NCBI RefSeq assembly: GCF_000276665.1 | Contig: NW_004955417.1 | Location: forward strand, 21,655,056 to 21,719,055 | Reading direction: 5' to 3' | DNA from: Chinchilla lanigera | Taxonomy: Eukaryota; Chordata; Mammalia; Rodentia; Chinchillidae | DNA: 64,000 nucleotides | Shown here: positions 9,945-22,291 of the stretch, piece after piece | Numbering within the stretch: the first letter of the stretch is position 1 | Layout: each line of letters opens with the position of its first letter | Position numbers and translations under genes: made by a program | The notes under the pieces: model-generated | What the model was told of the DNA's origin: nothing | The model's database searches: none | The model's input: the letters and a program-made list of their open reading frames with translations, nothing else

Positions 9945-10045
9945 GGTAATACTGTAATAATAACTTAGTACATCCCCTGTTCTAACTCATTTGTCTAAAA
10001 TAACCATTCTATGAGATAGTCAATGTAGTAATGGTAAACATTATC
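9945..10045 (+). repeat. MIR, first half
   Basis: 'ttctaactcatttgtct', 'ctatgagatagtcaatgtag' and 'ttatccc' follow the MIR core. The second half of the same element is found at 10404-10540. Confidence 0.55.
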
Positions 10046-10403
10046 CCCTGACCACTGACTAGTTTTGATTGGTTTTTCTTTGGGCACAAGGAAAGAGCAC
10101 ACATCTGTGCCTCAGAGCCTTATCTGCTAGTGATTTCTGAGTGTGAGTGATGCAGAGTGCTTTTGGGTGAACACATTTGCTGCGGAGCTTCCTGAGCCTT
10201 TTCTCCTTGGGCATGGTGTCTTGCAATTTTCCAGATACAAACCACTGTTTCTGTCTCTGAAGTGAGTGAGACTATTGACTTGAGCCCCCGGCTGATCTGA
10301 GATGAGACTGTAGCATGACCTTGGAATATTCTCTGCTGCTTTGTAAAATTAACCCAGGAGGGTCGTTGCTATGTTACAATCCAGGTCAGCATGACAGATC
10401 AAG
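10046..10403. mobile_element. Insertion splitting a MIR
   Basis: A block of about 358 bp interrupts the MIR, with the pentamer TTATC on both sides (10041-10045 and 10404-10408). Its ends are not clearly TG...CA and I do not recognise its family, so its nature is open. Confidence 0.35.
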
Positions 10404-10540
10404 TTATCATCTCCACTTAGAGTCAAAGAAACTAAGGTAGAGTGGACTACTGAGCCACTGTCACCGCACCGGTAAGAAGCAGAAGTTGGACTCCAATCAG
10501 GCACTCTGCCCAGAATCTGTACTTTGCGTCTCTGCTGCTC
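10404..10540 (+). repeat. MIR, second half
   Basis: 'ttatcatctccacttagagt', 'caaagaaactaagg' and 'agaagttggactccaatc' match the second half of MIR ('...cattttacagatgaggaaactgag...'). It completes the MIR begun at 9945. Confidence 0.55.
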
Positions 10541-12269
10541 TGATCTACAGTGACATTAGCCATCTTGTGGTGAGGGACACTTTCCTTTATACACACAGAG
10601 AAACACACAGCTGCACACATTCAAAATGAGAAGTGGGTAATGATATAAAGAACCTGTTTAATAGGGCCAAACCTCAGAGAACCATTTTTCTCTCCTGATT
10701 GAGTACTGTGTCATTTTAATGGGACAGTCACAGTTTCACAAATCATTTAGTTAGGAGACTTTCTGGGATAATTACCTTGTTAGTTAAATTTGAAAATATT
10801 GAAATTAAGGTTGAAGTTTGAAAATTATTCACAGCTTTTGGTTCCCCCTTATTTCATCAAACCGCCCATAAGGTGCAGAAATACATGTGTACTCTGATAC
10901 TGCCAACCTGAGATCAAGTGAAGTGAAATCAATTTTTCACAGTGGTTTCAAAGGTCCATGGAGAAAAGTATGCTCTAGCTGACTACAGAGGCAGGGACTT
11001 GGATTGTAATATAGAGTGGCGTCAGTGTATTTGCCAAAGTAAATTATTGAAGAAATTAAAAAAACTGATCTATTTCTAAATAACTTTTGGGGGGTATTTA
11101 TAACATTAATTCATTTAAGTATGTGTTTATAATTGTTGTCAGTGTTTTACCACAGAAATATAGGTTAAGAAAGGGTATTAATGTGCTGATATGCTTGTTT
11201 TCCCAAGTGGTAGAACACTATAACTTTCAGATCCTTTCAGGAAGAGTGGAAGGCACTACCTAGTCATTAGTCTCATGTGCTTGTTTAATTTAAATAACAG
11301 AAAAAAAGCATTAATTTCTCAGGCTGGCCACATCTCAACTGCGACTCTCTTGATGAGAGGAAGGTTATTTCCAAAGGATACAAGTGCAAAGGCAGGCATG
11401 GGCCCGGAAGTCCAAAAGAGGGAAATTTTCAGCTCCTTCTTCAGGGAAGTTATGCTAACAGATCACTTTTGATTTGAATCTTGATAGTAATGAGAAAGGC
11501 AAATAAATGTGAGAAGGGCACTGAAATAAGAGGAAATGTGCATGTAATGGTATCAACTTGAAATGTGTTTGAAATTATAATCAATTTAGCTTTACCAGGG
11601 AAGAAAAAACTGTCAAGGTCTATGGGATCAAACCCCGAAAACTTTACTGTAGAAAAGCACTTGCATTTTATGCTGTAAACTAAGCAGAAGCCATGAAGGT
11701 CTTAATGTAGTTGAATGACAAGCTGCTCATATTTGCATTTTATGGCATTCACCTGGCAACTGTTGGAAGCTCTATTTAAGTAGCAAAGACACTCATATAC
11801 CTGAATAAAGATGCCAAACAGAGGGATGCAAGAAGTAGGTGGCTGAGTAGATAAGCACTTAGCAAGTCAAATGAGCAGGGATTTCTCCAAGATTGGACAC
11901 TGGAATGAGAACAATGGAGACAGCTAGGATGGTGGCCAGATTTTTATTATGGTGGTGTTATCTCCTGACACAATTTGTTACAAGAGAGCATATGGAGTTC
12001 CCTTAATATTGATGATCAGTAAGTGTTCTTCAAAATAACAGAGTCAACTTTGGATGAAAGAAGTAGGAAGAGACACTAAAAAAGTAACAAACAGCAAATT
12101 TTCAAGAAGAACAGTGATGGAAAGTTGTCCAAACATTGTATTTTCTTCAGTCCTCATCTACATTGCAAAGGAACTTCAGGGGAATCTTTTTTTAAAAATT
12201 CCTATTTGAGCTAGTAGAGGCGTAGTACGGGACTTTACTAGTAGATAACCAGTAGAGCTCCTCTTTCAA
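10541..12269. other. Intergenic sequence, no gene seen
   Basis: AT-rich DNA with no recognised gene. Open frames are short (for example 11275-11472 on the plus strand) and lack any protein signature. Possible degenerate repeats near 11820-11900 were not assigned. Confidence 0.55.
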
Positions 12270-12617
12270 TCTATCTGTGCTACTATAACAAAATACTCTC
12301 AACTGGGTAGCTTAGAAACAACAAAGTTTTGTTACAGTTCTGCAGGCTGGGAAATCTAAATTAAAGGCACTGGTAGACACAGTATCTTCTGAAGGTCCAT
12401 TTACTGGCTGAGAGATGCTGTCTTATCCTTTCCTTCCTCACAGGGTGTAGAGGGGAAGGGGTCTGTCTTGGATCTCTTTTCTGAGTTCATTAAGCCCATA
12501 CTTCAGGGCTTTACCTACACTTAGGCCCTAATCACCTTCTAAAAACTCCACCTCCTAATGCTTAGGGATGAGGATTTCAACATAGGAACTTTAGAGAATA
12601 TTCAGACCATAGCAGTG
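12270..12617 (-). mobile_element. MLT1-like MaLR LTR
   Basis: Reads on the plus strand as the antisense of a MaLR LTR: 'gctactataacaaaatactc', 'caactgggtagcttagaaac', 'acagttctgcaggctggga', 'gccctaatcaccttct' and 'ttcagaccatagca'. This order is characteristic of MLT1-type LTRs shared by placental mammals. Confidence 0.8.
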
Positions 12618-13133
12618 ACAAATAAGTAGTGCACACACTTGCATTTACTAGTTTCTCATGTGTATATTTGAGTAATGTAGATTTTGTATCTGCATTCCTG
12701 TTCTGCAGGTATATACATGCAAATGCTTTGTCTTTCATGATTGATTAAATAAATATTTACACAATGCCTAATACATAAAAGAGTTTCACTGGACACTTGT
12801 TTATGTTTGTGATACTGCTATGCTGCTCTTGTTCTTTTTGTTTGTTTCTATGTTTCTCATTTCTCTTTAAAATAAAATTTTAAAAAACACAACAAAAAGC
12901 AATTTTTAAAAATTTCATACCCCAAGCAATTCTGCAATGTTACTTTCTTTGCATTTTTGTGACAATCTCTTTTCTGAGTAGACAATTTTAAACACCTTAA
13001 TGAATGATTACATTGAATTAAAAAAGTTCCTGCCATTACTAGACACAATCTTCGAAATTAGCGAAGAAAAATGAGTTTTTTTTGTCCTTACTGATCTTCT
13101 GCAATGAACTCATCCTCCTGTACTTTTGCCACC
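12618..13133. other. Intergenic sequence, no gene seen
   Basis: AT-rich spacer. The open frame at 12857-13048 on the minus strand has no recognisable feature. Confidence 0.5.
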
Positions 13134-13240
13134 TTTTCCCTTCTCTTCCCTTCCTTTCCCTTCCCTTCCCTTCCCTTCCCTTCCATTCCCTTCCCTTCCC
13201 TTCCCTTCCTTTCCCTTCCTTTCCCTTTTCTTCCCTCTTC
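13134..13240. repeat. (TTCCC)n polypyrimidine repeat
   Basis: Over 100 bases of almost pure pyrimidine on the plus strand, mostly TTCCC pentamers with TTTCC variants. It gives false K/E/G-rich open frames on the minus strand (13088-13445). Confidence 0.95.
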
Positions 13241-14270
13241 TGCTATACATAAAAATGTTTCCTGAGGTAGACTGAAGGCATGTAGTTGGAGAAGAAATGC
13301 AAGAGCGATTATCATCTGTATTGCCATCCTTTGCACTTTTAAAAAAAGAGTCGAGTGATAAAAACAGATATAAATATGGTTGGGTGGGAGAGTTATTTTG
13401 TTTTGATCTCCTAAGGAGAAGATACAGCAAATATCTTCTGCCCATATGAGAATTTCAGATAGATGTCTAGATGTTTTGGAAAAGAAGGAAGCTCTAGTGA
13501 CTCATAAAATCTTCAGTGAGATTAGAAAACTTTTGTCTGGATCTTAGTCTTCTGTGACACTTCCATGAGATATCCCTCACTTTGAAATATAAAAAAGACA
13601 TATTTATGTTTTCTCATAAATGTACCTTGAGTGATCTGGTTTTTAATCTCTGTATTTTTCCCTTCCTATGGTGTTTTTTATAACTGAGTATAGGCTAAAA
13701 GTAGGGATCTTTCTAGAGTGTGGTATTTATATTGTGGGGAATTTGATTTTAATTGAAAGTCTGGAAAATAAAATTCATTCATTATGTGCTTTAAGAATGT
13801 ACATTCATTTTGCCTTATAAAGCTGTTTCAAAACACTAAAATCTGACAAAGGGTAGTAACTCTCATTTGGAGAAAGTGCATACTATGGAAAAATGCAATT
13901 GTTTAAATAACTTTCAGATTCTTCTTTACTTTGTGAAGAACAAATAACCAAATTTGGAATTGAGGCAAAAATGATGGTTGTTTGACTTTTCACTGTCATG
14001 CTAAGCACGATCTAAAAGGTATTTTATTTCAAGGGTCATTCCACTGTCCTAGAGATTGTAGCAAATATTTATTATTATTATTTACATCTACAAAGTTACT
14101 TTGCAGGAAACTGGTCAGACACAAATCACAAATCCTTTTTTTTTTTTTTGTACAGAAGAGGCATAATTGTTTTCTACCCAGTAATGAAGATAATCCAAGA
14201 TGTTAATGATCATTATTGCCCAGAGAAATATGACCTATGTTGCATCCAATTTAAGTCTAATTTTGGCTTT
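13241..14270. other. Intergenic sequence, no gene seen
   Basis: AT-rich DNA with short chance open frames only. Confidence 0.5.
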
Positions 14271-14402
14271 CCTTTCCTTCTCTCCTTCCCTCTCTTCCTT
14301 CCTTTCTTCCCTTGTCTTTCTTTCTGTGCCAGGGTTTGAATTCAGGGCCTCATGCACGCAAGACGTATGCTATTCCACTGTCCTACACCCTCCACCCCCA
14401 AC
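14271..14402 (-). repeat. Pyrimidine tract and ID-like SINE
   Basis: A C/T-rich tract (about 14271-14325) is followed by 'cagggtttgaattcagggcctcatgcacgc', the antisense of a tRNA-derived ID-like B box and flank. Its A-rich tail would be the T/C tract, so the SINE is on the minus strand. Degenerate. Confidence 0.6.
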
Positions 14403-16489
14403 ATTTTCTCTTTTAGCCTTTCATATCCTTTTTTGAACCAGTTCTGTCATATTGCTGGTTTTCTCATGAATAATGACAAGTTTTGTATGTCCTCCCCCTC
14501 CCTTTGCAAATTATGCTGTTGTGTTAATGAGATTATATTTTCTATTTTGAGAGTTGTTGTGACAGCCCAAAAATTAAACAATGATCTCGTTATTGTATTT
14601 ACTGCCCATTATGATAGTATTCCATATGTAAGGATCCCTATGTAAAGATGTTACCTATAACCACCAGAATTTCTAGAAACATTTATGGGTGAGGCCAAGG
14701 TGATGTAGTCATCCTGGGAAACAGAAGATTAGTATGTTCCAGGAGGCTCTGAGCTCAATCCTGTGTGTGGATGTCTGAATAAGATCTCCACTTGAGGTAA
14801 GAAGAGTATAGATTGCCTCACTTGCCTGCTTTAATAAACTTTGCATATTTGGTAAGATAATTAATTGTATGTAAATTGGCTTGTCAAAATGCAAATTCAC
14901 TATGTATTTCTATTAATATACATTACCCATACACAAATGTTTTTAGAGAGGAACTGTACTTTTCAAAAGGAAAGTAAAGATCTTTTTGATAGCTAACTGG
15001 ATTCTAAATGTTCATTCTTAAGAGCTCAGAATTCATATATATAATATATATTATATATATATGGCATGTTTGTAAAACTTCCAGAGTCCCTTGAAAATTG
15101 TTTTCAAAATAGAAGTTATCATGTTAAAACAACTTATAAAATTTTGGCCTCTTTTTGTGTCCGTTATCTTTCCCTTGGACCAAAGAAATTTAAAACAGTC
15201 CACTGTATTAAAACTTACAAATTTTAGCTTCTATTTACTTAACCTGTCTTAAAACAACTCATTTTCTAACAGTGTGAACAATGGTGGAAGCCAATAGTCA
15301 ATAGTCTTTTCCCTGGGCGTTTACACCATTAAGAAATATTAAAAATATATTTCTATGTAAAATGACAGTTTCAAATGTTTACATGCCTAGAGAGCTACAC
15401 ATGGGTTATCTGTCTTGAAAAGAACAGATTTTAATTATAAAGCAGTTGAGTTTTGGAGGTTAATCTGGTAGAAACAGGAGTGTGAAAGAGGAAGAACTTT
15501 CTCCATTCAGCGGATTTCTCACCTGAGCATTTGTGAGCAGCCCGGGAAGCAGATGGTAAGAAGCAGGCCTGGCTAGAATTTTGTGTTTCTTTTTCAGCGT
15601 GGTTACTTATGTGATTATCTACTCACTATTTATGAGGGTGTTAAAGCCTCTGATTTGAATTAAAGGATGCATTCATCGAAGTTGCATTTGTACCAGACTT
15701 TAATGAAATAATGTTTAAAATGTCCAAGAAAGGAGTCCTTCACTAAGAATCCAGGTCTTCAAAAGCAAAGGAGAATCCATTTCCCTTTGAACAAGATGTT
15801 ACTAAGGTAACAGTGTTTGGAAATGAATGAAATTGCCCAGGGCAGGAAGGTGTCACGTGAGAAATGCTTCTCCGTGCTTTTATTGTGGACAACTTTACCC
15901 AAAGTTAAAGCTTAAATGCAGTATGTAAATATGAGACTGCCAGGAGAGTCAGAATCAGCTGGCATCAATTCAGAAACAAATTTTTTCAAAAATTAGAAAG
16001 ATTTTCCACTGCATTTGAGCAGTTCTGAAGTCTCACTTGCCATCGCAGGTCAGTAGTGTGAAAATACCGAGCAAACTACTCCAATTATGCTTTTCAATCA
16101 CGGTAAAGAGTTGTCACGATTGTGAGGTGACTTGTGTTAATTTAATGTTTGTATGTGTATAGGAAGTATGAGTTCTATGTTATAATTTTAGGAGCAAGGC
16201 ATGGCTGAAAAAGTAAAGCAATTTCATGCTCAAAAACTTCTGGAGTCCTTGAGGTCTGCTTGACTTAGGCTTTTGATTTTTCCTTTATTAGTAACCTAAG
16301 AAAAGAAAGGTTCCTTCAGTGTCTCCTGGGAGTCACTGCAATTGTTATCAAATATGGAGGACTTTTTAATACAGATTATCTCACACTTAAAAGTCAATGT
16401 GTAAAAATAGAAACTTTTTTTCCCAAAATTTTAATAAAGTTGAGTCAAGGTAAAGGCAAAACTTTTGTCAAGAAGCATAAACTTGAGCT
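14403..16489. other. Intergenic sequence with a small AT palindrome
   Basis: No gene recognised. Around 15036-15064 lies a short perfect-looking TA palindrome ('atataatatatattatata'). Sequence near 14690-14790 may be a decayed tRNA-derived SINE but was not assigned. Confidence 0.5.
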
Positions 16490-16875
16490 ATTTATAGCTA
16501 AATGGATGAACCTTGAAACCATACTCTTAAATAACATAAATGGGACACACGTGTAAATATTGCATTATCTCAGGTGTGAAACTGAAGGTGTAAGAAAGAA
16601 CCAAAAAAATATGATAGATATTGTGAAATAGGAAGAAATGGTTCAAAAGGAGAGGGGAACTAGGGAAGAGGGAGGGGTGAAGGAAGGACGGGAAAAGAAA
16701 AAATGGCGGCAAAGTGTAAATAATGAGGGGAGGAGGGGTTGGAGAGAGGAGGGGAATTGTAAAAAAAAGAGGACTCGAGATCCATCATGTACATGTACAG
16801 ATTCCCTATAGTGAATGTGATTGTTATGTGTATCTAATTTGTGGCAATACACCTCATAAAAAATAAAAACTTCAG
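16490..16875 (+). mobile_element. L1 3' end (3'UTR and tail)
   Basis: Begins with 'gctaaatggatgaaccttga', typical for the end of L1 ORF2/3'UTR, continues through a purine-rich G/A tract (16640-16770), and ends with 'tacatgtacagattccct...' and an A-rich tail near 16858-16870. Purine-rich 3'UTRs are common in mammalian L1. The minus-strand open frames here are antisense to this tract. Confidence 0.7.
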
Positions 16876-17884
16876 GTGCAGAGAAAAAAGACAACTGTGA
16901 ATTGATATTAAATGTGATAATTGAAGCTCCAGAAAGTCCACAAATGAAAAAAAAATTTTACAACAAAGGAGCCTTATAATTTAATTGCGCATTTATAGAA
17001 GCATCAAAAATAGGCACCAAAATTTAACTGCCTCCTGGTGCCCTTTCAAAGTTCTGAAACCAAAATCAGTATTCAACAAATATGAATTACCCCACTCAGA
17101 AATGAACCAGAGTCACAAGAAAAATAGTAGAACTCCGAATTTCTAAAGGTGCATCTTTAGGAATTGATAAGATTGCATTTAGAGAAACTAAGAATGTATA
17201 CTTCCTGGAGCAGTATTAGCATAACCAAAGTGCATGCTATCTTTTTGAAAAAAGGTGATTAAAAATGAGAAATATATTTTCCATTTCCTAAAATTAATGA
17301 TGCATTGGGATGAATTTTACCTGTTTTCAATATAAATAATTCAAACATTTTCAATTATATATATATGGGAGTGTATGTATGTATGTGTGTATATATACAT
17401 ATATATATATACATACATATATATCACCTTATTAGCTCAGGATTATCCGAAGAAAAAGTATTTCCTGACTTCATCATTGTTATTAAGCAAGAAATTGGTA
17501 GAGAAAAACCAGTGGTGGCCTAATAAAATTCATAGCCTTTGTAAATACTGTATCATTTACAGAAAGTAATCATCAGATTGTGGACATCTTGACTGTATCA
17601 GAGAAATGTAAAACCATAGATTTTCCTCAACTGATTTTGTTTAAAAATTTGTGAAATTATTCATTTCTATGATCAAATATAACAAAGTCACTTCTTCCCC
17701 ACTGACTGCTTTTTTACTCCATTTTCACCCTAAAATATGACATAGAGAGTGATATAAGGGAATTGAGCATTATTTGACAGTATCTTTAGGAACACACACA
17801 CACCAATATACGTGGGGTCAGAATGACAGAGAACAAAAGTAAAAAGTAATCTGCGGCCTGCTTAAAGACACAGGACACTTTTGC
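16876..17884. other. Intergenic sequence with a TA/GT microsatellite
   Basis: No gene seen. A microsatellite of (TA), (TATG) and (GT) units spans 17355-17424. Confidence 0.6.
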
Positions 17885-17987
17885 TCAAATATTTTTAGTC
17901 TGTAATAAATGTGACTGCAACGGGACCCAGCTGGGGGTGCAACCCCGGCTCTCTGGGTCTCCTGGTGGAGATGAAGATGTGTCAGGC
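17885..17987 (-). CDS. Candidate terminal coding exon, unidentified
   Basis: Speculative. A minus-strand acceptor-like site (pyrimidine-rich, ending CAG at 17990-17988) is followed by 34 codons open to a TGA at 17885-17887. The phase fits exactly the donor of the candidate exon at 18384-18583: that exon ends with two bases of a codon and this one supplies the third. The product part is rich in P, S and T and resembles no family I know. Openness over this length is not improbable by chance in GC-richer DNA, so the exon is supported only together with its partner. No obvious polyadenylation signal follows closely. It could equally be a non-coding or fortuitous segment. Confidence 0.2.
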
Positions 17988-18383
17988 CTGGAGACAAAAC
18001 CCAAGAGGAGCCCCAGCACAGCCCAGAACTCTGCCCAATTTCTTCTCTGTTACTAACCAGAGTTCACGATTGCTCATGCTCCAACAGTCAGTCCACTGTG
18101 GTAAACTAGTGGTGGGATTTATTCTGAACAAGTGTTTTGTTGGCTCGGTGGAGTTAAAAAAAAAAAAAAAAGCCAGCTACTGACATTTAAAAAATAGATT
18201 CCACATAAAATTTCCTTTGTCTAATTTTTCCTGAAAACTGAAAATCTAGGAAGGCATGTTCGCACTCTTGCTTTCAGATACTGCTGGGAGCAAAGTTCAC
18301 CCTTACAGATAGAGAGACGGGCGGGATGACCTCTCCATGGCAGTCTCCACCTGGAAGGCCCTGGGCAGGGGAGTGCTCCTCAC

Positions 18384-18583
18384 CTGCCCTGTCCACCTTC
18401 CCTGGGGTGGGGGGCCATAAGGGGAGGGATGGTGTCTGCTGACCAGCCCTCTTTCTGTTCCAGCAAGGCCAAATAGCCCTTGGCCACGTTGTTCTCCATT
18501 CCCGGCATTCTGACAGTGTAGGGGGAGAACACCGTGTATTCCACTTTATCTGCAAAGAAGTCTCTAATGGAAGATAACAGATC
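18384..18583 (-). CDS. Candidate internal coding exon, unidentified
   Basis: On the minus strand an acceptor with a long T-run (18594-18602) and TATAG (ending at 18584) precedes 200 bases closed by a strong donor, CAG then GTGAGG (18384/18383). One frame is open throughout: an in-frame TAG sits in the acceptor itself and an in-frame TGA begins immediately at the donor, so the open stretch matches the exon. The 66 codons give a balanced, protein-like composition (about the first 45: hydrophobic and charged residues alternating, with a VEYTVFSPYTVRMPGMENN segment). I do not recognise the family and no gene is known to me between TRPS1 and CSMD3 on this side. It could be an exon of an unannotated or decayed gene. 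It lies about 0.9 kb beyond the TRPS1 polyadenylation site. Confidence 0.3.
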
Positions 18584-18600
18584 CTATACAAGGAAAAAAA

Positions 18601-19489
18601 AATCATAGTGTCACTACTACACTCTCATCTACACAGTGTTGCCTCTGGTTGTGGAATGAACTTGGTCCCTTATGAAAGCCCCTCCAAGTCTCCACTCCTC
18701 TACTTTCAAAACGTGGGAAAGAACAAGGAACAAGAAGAAGATACATCAGAGGATTTGTTCATCAATTTCAGTTTACCAGAATGATAAATGCAGGTTGTGC
18801 TAGGACGGTGGGTACCAGACGGTAGGTGCTACTTTGAAACTTTTCAACAAACAGATCCTGATGCATTCAATTATTTGTATACTCTATGTCCTGTTCTCTC
18901 GTGATTTTGCTTCTGGTTAAAAACACTTAAATGAGTGTTCCAATGTTCTTTCCCTATTTGGATTTCACCTGCTTGCTCCTCTTTCAAAACTTTCCTACAG
19001 GATGATCTGCTCTGACTCCATTCTAATCCAACAAAGTATTGGATATATTAATTTAAAAGATTTGAGATGACTTATCACAATCTCTGTATCATATTCATGT
19101 GGGTATACTGAATGGAATCAAACAAGTTTCATAAGCAGGAGTTTTTATATGTCATAGTCACTACCCAGGACTCAAAAGTCAATATTTGATATCAATAAAT
19201 ATTTGTGTAATAAATTTTCAGTGTTAATCTTCCTAAAGAAATGAGTATAATTTTTTTTTTTTACACAAAATCTATCAAGAGATTGGTTGGTTAAAGGAAA
19301 AAAGAAAGTGCAAAGCAAAAACAAGTCAAGAGAATCCAGGCGTTATCAGACTTAGTGATATTTTTTAAAAAGTGATTTCATCCCACCATTTGAATTCATC
19401 AAAACCTGTCTATATGTTACACTATTTTGTATTTCCTAGTGCTACATGAATGAAAGGGAATCCGTATAAACCATACCAACGCCATTGTG
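18601..19489. other. Flank between candidate exon and TRPS1 3' end
   Basis: No gene recognised. AT-rich; (T)n at about 19251-19261. Confidence 0.5.
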
Positions 19490-19507
19490 TATAACTGGTG
19501 GTAAAAC

Positions 19508-19513
19508 TTTATT
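19508..19513 (-). promoter_or_regulatory. TRPS1: Distal polyadenylation signal of TRPS1
   Basis: TTTATT on the plus strand, AATAAA on the minus strand. Cleavage would fall around 19485-19498. Chosen because its distance from the stop codon fits the known long TRPS1 3'UTR. Confidence 0.7.
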
Positions 19514-20074
19514 ATTCAAGTTTAGATGTAACAGACATCTTTGCTGCCTGAAGATTGTTTGCATAAGAAATACACCAAGAACATGTTTGTGAGTAGAAAT
19601 GGACATGCACTATAAAAACAAAATAAAATAAAACAAAAAAATTCCATGTGTTGTAAGAACAGAACTATTATAGCCAACATTCTAATGTTCAAATCAGGAC
19701 TACAAATTGAATTCTTTTTCTTAGCAACATGAAATCATTCCATATGAAAGACATTTTCTGCTGGTGAATATTGCTGTAAGTTAATTGTACATTGGCATTT
19801 GGAGATGTTTCCCACCCATCCCTCCCCCCAGATTATCAATGTTGTTGTCAAATAGTACACCCTAAAGGATTTGGCATTGGTTATTGTGGTATTTGCCTTG
19901 TTGGTAGCCATTAATAAACTATGCTTTTATCAGCCTTGTAACAGTTTTGCCTTTGTAGAGTCAACACTATAGGCTGCCTAGTTATAATATTTACAGCTCA
20001 TCTTTAACAGAAATGACCCCAACCTTTCTTGGCCCTTGGGAACTAACTTTAAATAACCCCTTGGCCACATAATA

Positions 20075-20290
20075 CTCGACACTCCTATGGTGCCTTTCAA
20101 CCAAGGATCTCAAAGTGCTTTACAAACAAGTACTACATTACTATTATTATTATTAATATATTTTTCCACTTTATAGTTGAGGAACCTGAGGCACAAAAAG
20201 AAAAAGTGATTTGCTGCAGTTTATGTACTGAAGAAGTAACCAGGGGTAAAACCAGGATCCAGCTGGGGAATTATGGGTCTTGTGAGATCA
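20075..20290 (+). repeat. Ancient MIR/L2-like remnant in the 3'UTR
   Basis: 'aaggatctcaaagtgctttacaaa', a (TTA)n bridge, 'cactttatagttgaggaacctgaggcac' and 'gtgatttgctgcag' form the conserved core shared by very old mammalian SINE/LINE tails. It runs antisense to TRPS1. Its recognisability at this age suggests slow decay inside the UTR. Confidence 0.6.
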
Positions 20291-20562
20291 TTTCGTCTAA
20301 TGAAGGTTAAGCACTATGTCCACGGTAAGAGGTACTCTCGCTTTTTTCTTAAGTAGGACAGAGTAAGCTTAGAGCGCCCTTTTCCTTTTGAGAGAGCACA
20401 GGAACATACACTATCCAGTGCTCACACATGGATTACTGTTCCGTTTCACATTTTTCTCCATCACTGACTTGAAACACTTCTGCCCTGGTAGCTTCCAAAG
20501 TTCTAATTACTGCAAATGACTGGAGAAGTTTCCTAAACAACTGCCCTGCTACTGGGAACATG

Positions 20563-20604
20563 TGAAATCACTCTACCGGAAATGAAATCACTCTGTACCG
20601 GAAA
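20563..20604. repeat. 20/22-bp tandem repeat in the TRPS1 3'UTR
   Basis: Two adjacent copies, 20563-20582 and 20583-20604, are identical except for two extra bases (GT) in the second. Each carries a 'accggaaa' block. Confidence 0.9.
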
Positions 20605-22239
20605 TGGACAGCCAATGGGATGTGCAATGCCGAAACACCAGCCTGTTCTCTGCCAAGTCTTTCTTTGGAAAGAATGACACCGGCCTCCAAGATGGGACGC
20701 CTATCTTTCTGTTCTCATTCACGATCAGCTAGCTGTCTGCTGCTAGCATCCACCTAACTGTACCTACCTTTGATTAGTACATTTAGTTTCAGATTCAGGT
20801 TGTACTTCAATTCCTCAAGTTTTCTCCTGTGTCTTGCTGACCAAAAATGTCTTGAGTTGTTTGCTCGTTTCTTAAATTTTTTTTTGCCATGACCTTCAAC
20901 CCAAAGACAGGTAGCTGTGAACGCATCTCAGCTTTAGCCAAAAGAATTACATACAGCACAGAAACAGTGTGACCAACGGCTTCTTTATCTCACATTTCCA
21001 ACACTGGACAGCAAATATTTCCGCCTACAGAAATGTATTCATATTCATTGGCTAAACAGGCAGGCAGCTGGAAGTTCCAAGACAGATCGCTCTGTGACTT
21101 TTGCAACCACACACGAGGCTAATAATAATTTGAATAGCAGTACCAATATTCTTCAGTTTATTAAGAAAACCGTATTTCCTCAGGCATTTTAAAATATATA
21201 TCCATTTAATATTTTTGGAGCTGTATTTGCACTGGATCATAACAGATTCCGTGCACATGTGCAATCGTGAACATAATGTGCTACCACAGGCTTCAACAAG
21301 GACCTCTTTAAAGATAACCACTTCTTTCTGTTCTTCTCATTAGTATGACCTTAGAAAAGAATCCCCACGCTTGTTGCCTAAAATCTATCTTTACTAAAAC
21401 AGAACAATTTAGAACAGAACAGAACACCACTATCTTCAAAGTGGAGTTTTAAAAGAACATCTCAGATATGTCACGTAGAGAGAACTGGCCTCACTCTTTG
21501 CCTTCTTAGCTACAGAGAGCTCCACCTTTCTCTCCCCTGCTTAGTGCGGTGTAGTGTCTCTCAATCCACCATCTCCAAGATGGGCTGGCCCTTTAAGGTT
21601 TTCTATCCCCCAACAACTCACATGTAGATCTGGGTAAGCGATGATGAGAAAAGAGTGAGAAAAAGAAGAGGAAGAATGCATGAACTGGTCCTGGCCTTAC
21701 GTTTGAGCCAAAGCTCAACTTAGAATATAGACAAGTAATTGGAAAAGACCTGCAGGTTTTATGTGGCATACAGTTTTAGCTGGCTTATAATATTCATCAC
21801 AGGACAAAGGGAAGCTTTTTCCAAGAGGGGAACATTTCTAAATCATCTTGAAAGTTCTTAAGAAAAAGGTTAAGTACCTAAGTAGCTCATTTAAAATCAT
21901 TCACAATCGAAGACAAAATGATTCTGAACTCTTAAATAGAAAACATTTGTACAATACATTTTGCAAGATGGAACAACGGCCTTAACTTCATCAAAATAAG
22001 GAGTATTTTAGTGTTATGATAACCTTTCATTCTTTTTAAAAAGCCCGACTTCTTTTCCACCAGAATATGTATACTAATGAAAGCAAAAATGAAAATAAAA
22101 TATTAATAATAAAGGAGTACAGAGTAAGATCTATCATGCCAATGCTATCAAAGAATATTCTACTGAAAGTAGACTGAACATAAATATTCCCAAAAAAGTG
22201 ATATGTATTTTCCAATGCTCATTACTACGATGCCTGTTT

Positions 22240-22291
<52 letters not shown>

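Noticed and set aside
13088..13445. Two overlapping minus-strand K/E/G-rich open frames
   Set aside because: They are produced by the (TTCCC)n repeat.
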